In this document: in pieces, positions 26,183 to 37,783 of the stretch
Numbering within the stretch: position 1 is the stretch's first letter
Layout: each line of letters opens with the position of its first letter
NCBI RefSeq assembly: GCF_003574655.1
Contig: NZ_QNUM01000003.1
Span: 1-64,000 of the forward strand
Length of the DNA stretch: 64,000 nucleotides
Origin: Cohaesibacter haloalkalitolerans
GTDB taxonomy: Bacteria > Pseudomonadota > Alphaproteobacteria > Rhizobiales > Cohaesibacteraceae
Direction: 5' to 3'
Notes under the pieces: model-generated
Told to the model about the DNA's origin: nothing
Database searches by the model: none
The model's input: the letters and a program-made list of their open reading frames with translations, nothing else
Made by a program: the position numbers and the translations under genes

Positions 26183-26818
26183 TCACTTGCTGCCGTTGTC
26201 AACGCCATTGTCGAGATAATTGCGGGCGGCTTCAAAGTCGACCCCGAAGGCACTGATGCAGAGATCGTCATATTTCGACCCGGGATAGACCGAGAGAATT
26301 TCAATGCGCATGTCGCTGAATTCCTGCCAGCCATCCAGAAGCGGCACAATCTGCTCTCCCGGCCGGTCCTCTAGCCTGTAAGACATCTCAAGGCCGGAAT
26401 TGGTGCTGATATGAATGTCTCTGGCGCGAGCATTCTCTGTAAAGGACTTCCGGCTCTTCTGATAGCCGTTCCAGATATGGACCTCCCGTGCCGTGGCATT
26501 CGGCAGTGGGATGTATTCAAACCATTCACCAGCCCCGTCACCCGGAGCCCCTTCACACCAGGCGCTGGCCAGATTGTCTTCCCAGCCATCCAGATTGCCC
26601 GGCGTATAAGTCGCCACACGGGAAGGGGACAACACCGAGCTGGCGCAATAGGTGAAGCTGTCAACCAGCTCCGTCTGGATATTGACCGTATCGCAGCCAC
26701 TGGCCTCAGCCGGCGCCCCGGAGGTCATCACAAGACCCGCCAACACCGCAGCGCCGAACAGAACCCCGTATCGATGATCAGAATGCTCGCATGTCATGAT
26801 GTTAGCCCTTGTTTTCAT
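26183..26818 (-). CDS. Secreted NADase-type glycan-binding domain protein
   Basis: The 211-residue protein has an N-terminal signal peptide ending near APAEASG. The mature part is one domain with ASSVLSPSR, LASAWCEGAPGDGAGEWFEY, IWNGYQKSRKSFTENARARDI and SVYPGSKYDDLCISAFGVD. This pattern (variable tail, AWCEG, GYQKS, NAR.KDI, YPGSKYDD.CIS) fits the discoidin-like NADase-type glycan-binding domain. No catalytic domain is attached, so it probably binds surface or environmental glycan in the periplasm or outside. ATG 26797 is an alternative start. Confidence 0.7.
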   Translation of the reverse strand: MKTRANIMTCEHSDHRYGVLFGAAVLAGLVMTSGAPAEASGCDTVNIQTELVDSFTYCASSVLSPSRVATYTPGNLDGWEDNLASAWCEGAPGDGAGEWFEYIPLPNATAREVHIWNGYQKSRKSFTENARARDIHISTNSGLEMSYRLEDRPGEQIVPLLDGWQEFSDMRIEILSVYPGSKYDDLCISAFGVDFEAARNYLDNGVDNGSK

Positions 26819-26968
26819 AAACCTCAGGAACAGACCACGCCCGCCGGGCAAAGCCATATGTGTCACCTTTCACACCAGCAGCAACAATACCACGATTGCC
26901 ACACCAACAGCGCCAACAACAGTTTCGTATCCGTCGAGGCGCAATGTCGCAGGATGGATGCCTTTGCC

Positions 26969-27916
26969 TTAGTCGGCACCATCCAGTTTATCGGCAACCG
27001 CCTTGTGATCCTGATAGGACTGGGCCTCGATATAGATCCTATGAACCTGAGGCACCCGTTCTCGAATATGCCGCTCAAGATCGGCAATCACCTGTTCCAG
27101 TTGGCCCACGACCATGTCATTGCGGAAGTCGAGGCTGATCGCGAGCAGGATCTCGTTGGGGCCCCGATGCATCGTCCGCAACTCGTTGACCATCGTCACT
27201 GCCGGATGTGAACCGATAATGGCAGCAATCTCTGCTTCGCTTTCGGTCGAGGCAGATTCGCCGATCAGCAGGCTCTTGGTTTCGAAGGCCAGCAGGATGG
27301 CCGTCAGGCCAAGGATCAGGCCGATGACAATCGAAGCCACCCCATCCATCCACGGCAAGTCAAGGAAATGTGACAGCCCGATGCCAACGGCGGCAACGAT
27401 AAGGCCAAGCATCGCCGCACTGTCCTCGAACAGAACGGTAAAGACGGTCGGGTCCTTGGAATCGGCAACGGCCTGAAAATAGCTCCGCGTGCCCTTGGTT
27501 GCGCTAAATTCCCTCAGCGCCACAAACCAGGCCCACCCCTCGAAACAGAAGGCAAAACCGAGCACCACGAAGTTGATGGTCGGATTGCCGATCGGCTCGG
27601 GATGCATGACCTTTTCGATTCCCTCATAGAGGGACAGACCGGACCCGACGGCAAAAATCAGCAACGCGACAACGAATGCCCAGAAATACAGCTCCGCGCC
27701 ATAACCGAAGGGGTGCTTGCCGTCGGCTGGACGACCCGCCCGCCTAATACCATAGAGTAACAACCCCTGATTACCTGTATCAACAAGGCTATGAATGCCT
27801 TCGGACAACATGGCGGAGGAGCCGGTGATCGACGCCGCAATGAATTTTGTTATGGAAATCAATGTATTGCCAGCCAAAGCCGCATAAATGACCTTCTTTG
27901 AACCGTGAGATGCCAC
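26969..27916 (-). CDS. Cation diffusion facilitator transporter (SLC30A9-like)
   Basis: The 315-residue membrane protein has six predicted helices and a C-terminal cytoplasmic domain. Metal-site regions visible are SEGIHSLVDTGNQ in helix 2, KHPFGYGAELYFW, and FEDSAAMLGL in helix 5. This set resembles the SLC30A9/ZnT9 branch of the CDF family, which exports divalent cations such as zinc. Start is GTG with GGGAG seven bases upstream. It is divergent from the RND efflux pair. Confidence 0.85.
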   Translation of the reverse strand: MASHGSKKVIYAALAGNTLISITKFIAASITGSSAMLSEGIHSLVDTGNQGLLLYGIRRAGRPADGKHPFGYGAELYFWAFVVALLIFAVGSGLSLYEGIEKVMHPEPIGNPTINFVVLGFAFCFEGWAWFVALREFSATKGTRSYFQAVADSKDPTVFTVLFEDSAAMLGLIVAAVGIGLSHFLDLPWMDGVASIVIGLILGLTAILLAFETKSLLIGESASTESEAEIAAIIGSHPAVTMVNELRTMHRGPNEILLAISLDFRNDMVVGQLEQVIADLERHIRERVPQVHRIYIEAQSYQDHKAVADKLDGAD

Positions 27917-27967
27917 GTCATTTCTCCCGCAATATATTCAGTATGCAAATTGTCGCTAATTCTTCTA

Positions 27968-27983
27968 ACGGATAGACCTCCGT
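27968..27983. promoter_or_regulatory. Short inverted repeat in the CDF-RND divergent region
   Basis: ACGGA (27968-27972) and TCCGT (27979-27983) form a 5-bp dyad with a six-base spacer, a size typical of a TetR/MarR-type operator. No regulator gene is adjacent, so the role is speculative. Confidence 0.2.
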
Positions 27984-28014
27984 ATGAAAATAGACAAAAA
28001 CTGGTGATGGCCCT

Positions 28015-28041
28015 TTGACAATGTGAACATTTTCTTATATT
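28015..28041 (+). promoter_or_regulatory. Candidate sigma-70 promoter of the RND efflux operon
   Basis: TTGACA at 28015-28020 is followed by TATATT at 28036-28041. The 15-base spacer is shorter than the ideal 17. It lies 44 bases before the adaptor-gene ATG. Confidence 0.35.
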
Positions 28042-28084
28042 CGTAACTACTAATATATAATTCGACAGCAGGAGAGAATTTTCC

Positions 28085-29098
28085 ATGCGCAAGGCACTCC
28101 CGAAAAGAGGCACATTTCTTTCAGTCTGTTTGTTCGCCCTGACCGTTGCGGCTTCCGCCACCAACGCCAACAGCTTTACGGTCAAGCAGACAACCATTCT
28201 TGATAAAAAGGCGGTCTATGCCACCGTCCAGAGCACGGATTCCCTCTCGGCCCGTGTCCGCACCTCCGGCACGGTAACGGAACTGAATGTTACCGAAGGC
28301 AGCTATGTGAAGGCGGGAGAGACCATTGCCATGGTTCGCGACCCCAAACTCAGCCTGCAAATCGAGGCACTCGACGCCCAGATCAGTGCCTCCGAGCGAC
28401 AGGTCGCCAACCTGAAGACCGAAAAGGAACGCGCCCAGCAGCTGTTTGACCGCGGTTCCACGACCAAGGCAAAGCTTGACACGGCCAATACCCAGTTTGA
28501 TGTTGCCGAGAGCAATCTCGAAGCAAACAAGGCCCAGAAAGCCGTCGTTGTTCGGCAGATGGAGGAGGGCGCCGTTCTTGCCCCTCAGGCTGGCCGTGTG
28601 CTTGAGGTGCCAATCACGGTTGGCGCTGTTGTCATGACGGGTGAGTCTGTTGCCACCATCGCAAAAGACAATTACATCCTGCGCCTGTCCCTGCCGGAGC
28701 GTCATGCCCAGTTCCTCAAGAAGGGCGATCCCATCGAGCTGGCCGACCGCGGCGTCGAATGCAATGGCTCTTGCAACCAAACCGGTGAAATCGTCAAGGT
28801 CTATCCGGAAATCTCCGATGGCCGCGTTCTGGCCGACGCCACCGTTGCAGGGCTCGGCGACTATTTCGTTGGCGAGCGCATTCAGGTGCGCGTCGGGGCT
28901 GGCAGCCGCAAGGCCTATCTGGTGCCCACCGACCTCGTTTTCACCCGCTCGGGCATCGATTTTGTCCGCGTCAAGGGCACGGACGGAAAGCCGACGGAAG
29001 TCGCTGTCCAGATCGGCCTGCCGTACAAGGAAGATGGCAAGGATATGATTGAAATCCTGACCGGCCTTTCCGCTGGCGACGAACTCATTCAGCCATAA
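28085..29098 (+). CDS. RND efflux periplasmic adaptor (membrane fusion protein)
   Basis: The 337-residue protein has a signal peptide (to about ATNANS), a barrel-sandwich/lipoyl-like half (SARVRTSGTVTELNVTEGSYVKAGETIAMV), an alpha-hairpin coiled coil (about residues 95-160, with LDAQISASERQVANLKTEKERAQQLF) and the second barrel half (EGAVLAPQAGRVLEVPITVGAVVMTGE). It links an RND pump to an outer-membrane channel. The pump gene starts 18 bases downstream. GGAG lies before the ATG. No TolC-like gene is in the operon; tolC at 7.3 kb is a candidate partner. Confidence 0.93.
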   Translation: MRKALPKRGTFLSVCLFALTVAASATNANSFTVKQTTILDKKAVYATVQSTDSLSARVRTSGTVTELNVTEGSYVKAGETIAMVRDPKLSLQIEALDAQISASERQVANLKTEKERAQQLFDRGSTTKAKLDTANTQFDVAESNLEANKAQKAVVVRQMEEGAVLAPQAGRVLEVPITVGAVVMTGESVATIAKDNYILRLSLPERHAQFLKKGDPIELADRGVECNGSCNQTGEIVKVYPEISDGRVLADATVAGLGDYFVGERIQVRVGAGSRKAYLVPTDLVFTRSGIDFVRVKGTDGKPTEVAVQIGLPYKEDGKDMIEILTGLSAGDELIQP

Positions 29099-29116
29099 CG
29101 GGACGGAAGTCACATA

Positions 29117-32100
29117 ATGGAGAAGAAAGCCCATCATCTTGGCATTTCGGGGAACCTGGCCAAGAATTTCATAACGTCACCGTTGACGCCCCTGATGCTG
29201 ATCACGGCCTTCGCGCTCGGCCTCATCGCTCTGATGATGCTGCCGCGCGAAGAAGAGCCACAGATTTCGGTGCCGATGGTCGACATTCAGGTGTCCGCAG
29301 ATGGCCTGAAGGCAGAAGACGCCGTCAAACTGATCACCGAACCGCTCGAAACCATCATCAAGAGCATCGATGGCATCGACCATGTCTATTCCAACACCTA
29401 TGACGACAAGGTTGTTGTCACGGCCCGCTTCCTTGTGGGCACAGACTCCGACGCCGCCATCCTGCGGGTGCATGACAAGGTTCGCGCCAACCTCGACCAG
29501 ATCCCGGTCGGCATTTCCGAACCGCTGATTGTCGGGCGCGGCATCGATGATGTTGCCATCACCGTGCTGACCCTGTCACCGGATCCGTCCGTTGCCGACA
29601 AGTGGAACGATACGGCACTCTATGACATCGCCGACGAGCTGCGCGTTGAACTCGCCAAGCTCGACAATATCGGCCTGACCTACATCGTAGGCGGCCAGAC
29701 CAACCAGATCCGCGTCGAACCGGACCCGGAAAAACTGGCCCTCTATGGGGTCACCCTGCAACAGCTGGTCGGCAAGGTTCAGGCGGCCAACAAATCCTTC
29801 ATGGTCGGCTCCCTGAGAGAAGCAGGCAAGACTCTGCCGGTTGCCGTTGGCCAGACCCTTCATGGCGTGCCGGACATCGGCCTGTTGCTGCTGACCACGC
29901 TCGATGGCCGCCCGGTCTATGTCAAGGATGTCGCGACCATCGTTGTCGGCGGCAGCCAGGATGATCATCGCGTCTGGAACCTGACGCCAAAAGACGGGGG
30001 CGGCTTCAACCGTCTGCCAGCGGTCGAACTGGCCATTGCCAAGCGCAAGGGCTCCAACGCCGTCGTCATCGCCCATTCCATTCTGGATCGGGTCGAACAG
30101 CTCAAGGGGGAAATCATCCCTGAGGGCATTCATGTTGACGTGACCCGCGACTATGGCGAAACGGCCAACGAGAAGGCCAATGAGCTGCTCTACCACCTAG
30201 CACTGGCGACCATTTCCATCGTCATTCTGGTCGGGCTGGCCATTGGCATCCGCGAAGGTCTCGTCGTGTTGATCGTCATTCCAACGACCATTCTGTTGAC
30301 GCTCGCAGCTGCCTATCTGATGGGCTACACCATCAACCGCGTCTCGCTGTTCGCGCTGATCTTCGCCATCGGCATTCTCGTGGACGATGCCATCGTGATG
30401 ATCGAGAACATCTCGCGACACTGGTCGATGAAGGACGGACGGTCCAAGCTTGAAGCCGCAATCGAAGGCGTGGCGGAAGTCGGCAACCCGACCGTTATCG
30501 CAACGCTGACCGTTGTGGCGGCTCTGCTGCCGATGATGTTTGTCTCCGGCATGATGGGGCCCTATATGAGCCCGATCCCGGCGGTTGCCTCGGCGGCCAT
30601 GGTGCTATCCTTCTTCGTTGCAGTGATGCTGACCCCGTGGCTAATGAACCTCATCGGCAAACAGGGCCACAGCGAAGCCGCAGACGGAGGCGTACTCGGC
30701 CGCATCTACCGGGCTATTGCAAAACCGGTACTCAACGGCCGCAGCCACGCCTGGGCGTTCCTGCTCATCGTCGGTATCGCAACCATCGGCTCGACCATGC
30801 TCATCTACACCAAGCATGTCACCGTGAAGCTGCTGCCGTTTGACAACAAGTCAGAAATGCAGGTGATTGCCGATCTGCCGGAAGGCTCTTCAATGGAAGA
30901 CACCGACCGGTTGCTGCTCGCCGCCGCGCATAAACTGGAGGGGATCGAGGAAATTACCTCCATCCAGTCCCACGCGGGCACGGCAGCGCCTTTCGGCTTC
31001 AACGGTCTTGTCCGGCACTATTTCTTCCGTTCCAGCCCGGAAATGGGGGATCTTCAGATCAACCTGACTCCCAAGGGTGAACGCAGCCGCACGAGCCATG
31101 AAATCGCCCTGCAGGTCCGCGACCTGATCAAGGGTCTTCCGTCACCGGAAGGCACCGTGCTCAAGGTGGTCGAAGTTCCGCCCGGACCGCCGGTTCTCTC
31201 CACGCTTCTGGCCGAAATCTATGGCCCGGATCCGGAGACCCGTCGCGCCGTGGCAACAGAAGTGCGCAAACTGTTTGAAGAGGTGCCGTTCATCGTCGAC
31301 GTTGACGACAGCTTCGGCACACCGACGACCCGTGCACGCCTCCGCATCGATCAGGACAATCTGGAATACCACAATGTCGATCAGGGCGATGTCTACAATA
31401 CCATCTCCTATTATCTGAATGGTCAGGTGGTCGGCTATTCCCACAAGGGGGGCGGACGCCGCCCGGTCGAGATTGCCGTAAAGCCGGACAAATCGGACCT
31501 GACGGTCTCCGAACGTCTGCTGACGATCCCCGTTCCGCAAAACTCCATTCCGGACGAGCGCGGCGTGGTGGAACTGGGTGACGTGATCCGCATTGATCGC
31601 GAGAAGGCCAGCTTCCCGATCTACCGCCACAACGGACGGGCCAACGAGATGGTTCAGGCCGATCTGGCCGGCGATTTCGAAGCCCCGATCTACGGCATGC
31701 TGGCCGTACAGGAGAAGATCGACGCCCATGACTGGGGCAACCTGCCCAAGCCGAAAATCCTGCTCAACGGCCAGCCCAAGGACGATTCAGAAGTATCCCT
31801 GCTGTGGGATGGCGAATGGGAAGTCACCTGGGTCACCTTCCGTGACATGGGCGCCGCCTTTGGTGTGGCAATTCTGGCCATCTACGCTCTCGTGGTTGCC
31901 CAGTTCCACTCCTTCCGCGTGCCGCTCGTGGTCCTGACGCCGATCCCGTTGACGCTGATCGGCATCATGATCGGCCACTGGATCTTCCATGCGCCATTCT
32001 CGGCCACCTCGATGATCGGCTTCATTGCGCTTGCCGGTATCATCGTGAGAAACTCGATCCTGCTGGTCGATTTCGTTGGCCATGAAAAGGGTTCGGGAAG

Positions 32101-32323
32101 ACCGCTCAAGGAAGTGCTTCTGGAGGCAGGGTCCATCCGCTTCAAACCGATCATGCTCACGGCGCTTGCCGCCATGATCGGCGCAGTGGTCATCCTCGCC
32201 GACCCGATCTTCCAGGGTCTGGCCATCTCGCTGCTGTTCGGTCTGGCCTCGTCAACCTTGCTGACTGTGCTCGTCATCCCGGCCATCTATGTGGCCCTCA
32301 AGGGAACCGACAAGCCGGTCTAG
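29117..32323 (+). CDS. RND efflux transporter permease (HAE-type)
   Basis: Proton-driven inner-membrane pump of the AcrB/HAE superfamily, 1068 residues. It has an N-terminal helix followed by MMLPREEEPQISVPMVDIQV, a duplicated twelve-helix core with the proton-relay segment FAIGILVDDAIVMIENI in helix 4 (paired aspartates), and LAGIIVRNSILLVDF in the second half. Two large periplasmic porter loops lie between. Substrate cannot be read; sequence details resemble the export group that handles drugs or lipophilic compounds. It is cotranscribed with the adaptor and ends at a terminator. Confidence 0.95.
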   Translation: MEKKAHHLGISGNLAKNFITSPLTPLMLITAFALGLIALMMLPREEEPQISVPMVDIQVSADGLKAEDAVKLITEPLETIIKSIDGIDHVYSNTYDDKVVVTARFLVGTDSDAAILRVHDKVRANLDQIPVGISEPLIVGRGIDDVAITVLTLSPDPSVADKWNDTALYDIADELRVELAKLDNIGLTYIVGGQTNQIRVEPDPEKLALYGVTLQQLVGKVQAANKSFMVGSLREAGKTLPVAVGQTLHGVPDIGLLLLTTLDGRPVYVKDVATIVVGGSQDDHRVWNLTPKDGGGFNRLPAVELAIAKRKGSNAVVIAHSILDRVEQLKGEIIPEGIHVDVTRDYGETANEKANELLYHLALATISIVILVGLAIGIREGLVVLIVIPTTILLTLAAAYLMGYTINRVSLFALIFAIGILVDDAIVMIENISRHWSMKDGRSKLEAAIEGVAEVGNPTVIATLTVVAALLPMMFVSGMMGPYMSPIPAVASAAMVLSFFVAVMLTPWLMNLIGKQGHSEAADGGVLGRIYRAIAKPVLNGRSHAWAFLLIVGIATIGSTMLIYTKHVTVKLLPFDNKSEMQVIADLPEGSSMEDTDRLLLAAAHKLEGIEEITSIQSHAGTAAPFGFNGLVRHYFFRSSPEMGDLQINLTPKGERSRTSHEIALQVRDLIKGLPSPEGTVLKVVEVPPGPPVLSTLLAEIYGPDPETRRAVATEVRKLFEEVPFIVDVDDSFGTPTTRARLRIDQDNLEYHNVDQGDVYNTISYYLNGQVVGYSHKGGGRRPVEIAVKPDKSDLTVSERLLTIPVPQNSIPDERGVVELGDVIRIDREKASFPIYRHNGRANEMVQADLAGDFEAPIYGMLAVQEKIDAHDWGNLPKPKILLNGQPKDDSEVSLLWDGEWEVTWVTFRDMGAAFGVAILAIYALVVAQFHSFRVPLVVLTPIPLTLIGIMIGHWIFHAPFSATSMIGFIALAGIIVRNSILLVDFVGHEKGSGRPLKEVLLEAGSIRFKPIMLTALAAMIGAVVILADPIFQGLAISLLFGLASSTLLTVLVIPAIYVALKGTDKPV

Positions 32324-32352
32324 AAGACCGTGCCAGTGCCCACCAACAAACA

Positions 32353-32382
32353 AAAGCCCGGCACCTCGTGTCGGGCTTTTTA
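32353..32382 (+). terminator. Intrinsic terminator of the RND operon
   Basis: Stem aaagcccggcac/gtgtcgggcttt (32353-32364 with 32368-32379, one G-U) with loop ctc, followed by tttat. Confidence 0.85.
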
Positions 32383-32535
32383 TATGCAATATAGGAATCT
32401 GCAGATTTAGGCTGACACGCTGGTGTCTGCTTTGCGGACGAAGGAGACATTCACGCTCTTAACCCGAACTCCTGTTCAGGTTGCCAACGAGTAGACGCAC
32501 CAAATGTCGAATTGCAAGCTTTGGTTTTGTTCAAC

Positions 32536-33261
32536 TCATAGTTGAAACGACAGTCTTGCCGGAGGATCGTATAGTGTTGACCTTTTAATTTCAGCCGTAT
32601 ATCCGAGCGCTTTGATTGCTGTGATATACGATTTTCTCAAATCCTCACTCATCCTAGGGTCGAACAGTACGCGATCAAGTGTTTGGGAGGGATCTATCTT
32701 GAATCCAAATATATCGCTGGTGCATTTATGGTCCTCACCCGAGAATACCAGTCTAATCTCTTTCTCATGCGAAAATTCTTTGCGTTTATACAGTAGAGAC
32801 TCTGCTATTCCAGAACCATTTGCGTCAAATATATTCACACTTTGTAATTTTTTTTTCAATGATTTCAGAGTCAGGTATCTCACCTTGCCAATAAAACATC
32901 TTAGCTCAGAGTAATCACCACAATCTCCTTTTAGAGCATCTAGGAGCTTTCTGGGTGTTGACCTAACCCGAACTCCATCTTTGTTCGGAGAATAGATCCT
33001 CCACATTGCGTCAGTCTCTCTGTGCAATGTCCAACACTGGCCATAAACCGAGTTTCTTGCAGCGATATCAGCGGTAGTCGTTCCAACTTTTATTTCAGAT
33101 GATAGAAGCAAATTTTCAAATGGATCATCCCACTTAGATGGCTTTACTAGCGTGAGTTCCTTTGTGGTTAGAACTTGGATAAACCTGCTAACTGGAAAAA
33201 TCCGATAAATTGGTTTATCGAGATCTTCAATATTCAAATTAATATAATTGCGATAGGTCAT
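32536..33261 (-). CDS. DUF2971 domain protein in AT-rich DNA
   Basis: The 241-residue protein matches the DUF2971 pattern: IYRIFPVSRFIQVLTTKEL, then LVKPSKWDDPFENLLL (about residues 38-53), QCWTLHRETDAMWRIYS, and KRKEFSHEKEIRLVFSGED followed by an FKIDPSQTLDRVLFDPRM end. The function of the family is unknown; members are often found in variable regions. Its codons are much more A/T-ending than those of flanking genes, which suggests horizontal acquisition. It is a lone gene between the RND terminator and marC. Confidence 0.8.
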   Translation of the reverse strand: MTYRNYINLNIEDLDKPIYRIFPVSRFIQVLTTKELTLVKPSKWDDPFENLLLSSEIKVGTTTADIAARNSVYGQCWTLHRETDAMWRIYSPNKDGVRVRSTPRKLLDALKGDCGDYSELRCFIGKVRYLTLKSLKKKLQSVNIFDANGSGIAESLLYKRKEFSHEKEIRLVFSGEDHKCTSDIFGFKIDPSQTLDRVLFDPRMSEDLRKSYITAIKALGYTAEIKRSTLYDPPARLSFQL

Positions 33262-33484
33262 TCATTAACTCCATACACCCACGCTTACTCTTGCAAGCAA
33301 CAGTGCTTTATCCTTCATAGCGGGTATTATATAGAGCCGCAACTCGCTATATCGCTTAGAAGTGGGTATGCAAAAAGTTGTGGTTTTAGCATATTCACGT
33401 AACTTGTTCGCTCCCAATTAGGTGCTGATAATGCTGCATTTCCTAATGTCGAGTTTGGGCTCCACCCCCCAATTCCATCCCCGC

Positions 33485-34117
33485 CTAACCAGCGGCGATG
33501 ATGGCCTTGATGCCGTCGGCTATGAATTGCACGGAAAGTGCGGCGAGGAGGACGCCGAGCAGGCGGGTCAGAATGTTGCGGCCGCTGTCTCCCAGCATTT
33601 TCTCGACCCATCCGGCAATGAAGAAGGTCACCAGCACCAGCAACAGCACCAGAATGATGATGACAAAGATCGAGCCTCGGCTTATCCAGTCGGACGATTG
33701 CGACGACAGCAGCAGCACGGCTGAAATGGCCCCCGGTCCAGCGATCAACGGAATGGCGAGAGGAAAGACGGCGATGTCATGCATCTCGTCGTCCGACAGC
33801 GCCTGTTCGGCCGACTGGGATTTGCGTTTTTCCCGTTTCTCGAAAACCATCTCGAAGGCGATGGCAAACAGCAACAGGCCACCGGCGATTCTGAACGCGG
33901 GCAGGGATATGCCCAGCACCTGCAGGATGACATGGCCGATCAATGCAAAAACGAGCAGGATTCCGGCTGCCACCAAAACGGCACGCGTGCCGATCTTGAG
34001 GCGGGCCTGTTTGGACGCACCGCTGGTTATTGCCAGGAAAATTGGCGCCAGACCAATCGGATCAATGGTAACGAAAAGGGTCACGAAGGCATTGAGCATG
34101 ACGTCCAGAGGCAACAT
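33485..34117 (-). CDS. marC: MarC family integral membrane protein
   Basis: A 210-residue protein of the MarC/UPF0056 family with six predicted membrane helices. Seen motifs are FVTIDPIGLAPIFLAITSG near the N-terminus, PAFRIAGGLLLFAIAFEM, and FPLAIPLIAGPGAISAVLLL. Despite its name, the family has no established role in antibiotic resistance. It lies back to back with gyrA, as in many Hyphomicrobiales. Confidence 0.93.
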   Translation of the reverse strand: MLPLDVMLNAFVTLFVTIDPIGLAPIFLAITSGASKQARLKIGTRAVLVAAGILLVFALIGHVILQVLGISLPAFRIAGGLLLFAIAFEMVFEKREKRKSQSAEQALSDDEMHDIAVFPLAIPLIAGPGAISAVLLLSSQSSDWISRGSIFVIIILVLLLVLVTFFIAGWVEKMLGDSGRNILTRLLGVLLAALSVQFIADGIKAIIAAG

Positions 34118-34243
34118 TCGGGGGTACCTGTCTTAATGAAATGGGTAAAATCCGGGCGGATGCGTCCGGCAATTTCGCTCTAAGGCCGCATCATCGACCA
34201 TGCTTGTAGCAGATTCAACATCCATCCTGTGATTGAGGGGCAA

Positions 34244-34268
34244 TTTTGCTCACAGGAACAGAGCAAAA
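34244..34268. promoter_or_regulatory. 8-bp inverted repeat in the marC-gyrA control region
   Basis: ttttgctc (34244-34251) and gagcaaaa (34261-34268) are perfectly complementary with a nine-base loop. It lies 64 bases before the gyrA start and could be part of the gyrA leader or an operator. No terminator-like T-run follows. Confidence 0.3.
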
Positions 34269-34331
34269 CTTTGCTGCGCGGGGCTAAATCGGCTATACAG
34301 GGATACCTTATGACAGGGAAGAGATTCTCCT

Positions 34332-37127
<2,796 letters not shown>

Positions 37128-37157
37128 CCCTCCGACCCGATACGGACAAACAAATCA

Positions 37158-37188
37158 AAAGGGCTCCTCGGGAGCCCTTTTTCTTTTT
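37158..37188 (+). terminator. Intrinsic terminator of gyrA
   Basis: Perfect 10-bp stem aaagggctcc/ggagcccttt (37158-37167 with 37171-37180) with loop tcg, followed by ttcttttt. Confidence 0.9.
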
Positions 37189-37331
37189 GCAAAACACATC
37201 CCGAGATCAAGCACTGTACCGCGCCAAGAAAAAAGGCAAGCAATCCGCGAGGATCACTTGCCATCTTCAGGTCAGAATGTCGGTGGTGTCGCATGGAGTA
37301 TCAATCCAATCCACCGGAGGGTAATTCTCGA

Positions 37332-37604
37332 TCAGTTGAGCGCCAGGTCTACCGGAGCACAGGTCTGCGCCCCCTTGACGGCGATGCATTGGCCGGACTG
37401 ATCACCATGCCAAAGCGAAAGACTGGGCATTTCGAAGCCGGTTCCATACCCTTCGGACAAAGCGGAATTTCCGCTCATGGCAATAAAGGTCAGCCCGACG
37501 AGGCACACCAGAATGCCCGTTGCCACGAAGAATTTGGTTTTGCGAACAGAAATCATCATCTGCTTCCCGGTTTCATGCGCCTCACTCTTTCCAGTCTCAG
37601 CCAT
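37332..37604 (-). CDS. Small single-pass membrane protein of unknown function
   Basis: The 90-residue protein has a polar N-terminus, one membrane helix (about residues 22-42, TKFFVATGILVCLVGLTFIAM) and a short outer part containing two cysteines (QCIAVKGAQTCAP). The ATG at 37604 has GGGAG seven bases upstream; the frame runs on to 37643. No family is recognised. It is inserted, in opposite orientation, between gyrA and coaD. Confidence 0.6.
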   Translation of the reverse strand: MAETGKSEAHETGKQMMISVRKTKFFVATGILVCLVGLTFIAMSGNSALSEGYGTGFEMPSLSLWHGDQSGQCIAVKGAQTCAPVDLALN

Positions 37605-37783
37605 TTTAAAGCTCCCGATATGAAAGACGACTGAGCAGGCCATTCATCTTTCATTCACCTTGGTTAACACCTGTCTCCTATAAGACGCGCGAGCAGCACA
37701 AATGGTTCAAAAATTTTTTCTTCCTTGTTTGTTAGACCATTTCTGTCTTGTACTTCAGCAAGGCTGAGGCTAGGACTTTGAGC

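Noticed and set aside
37200-37330. Possible small RNA gene after gyrA
   Set aside because: Sequence between the gyrA terminator and the small membrane gene shows no stable fold with a U-tract.
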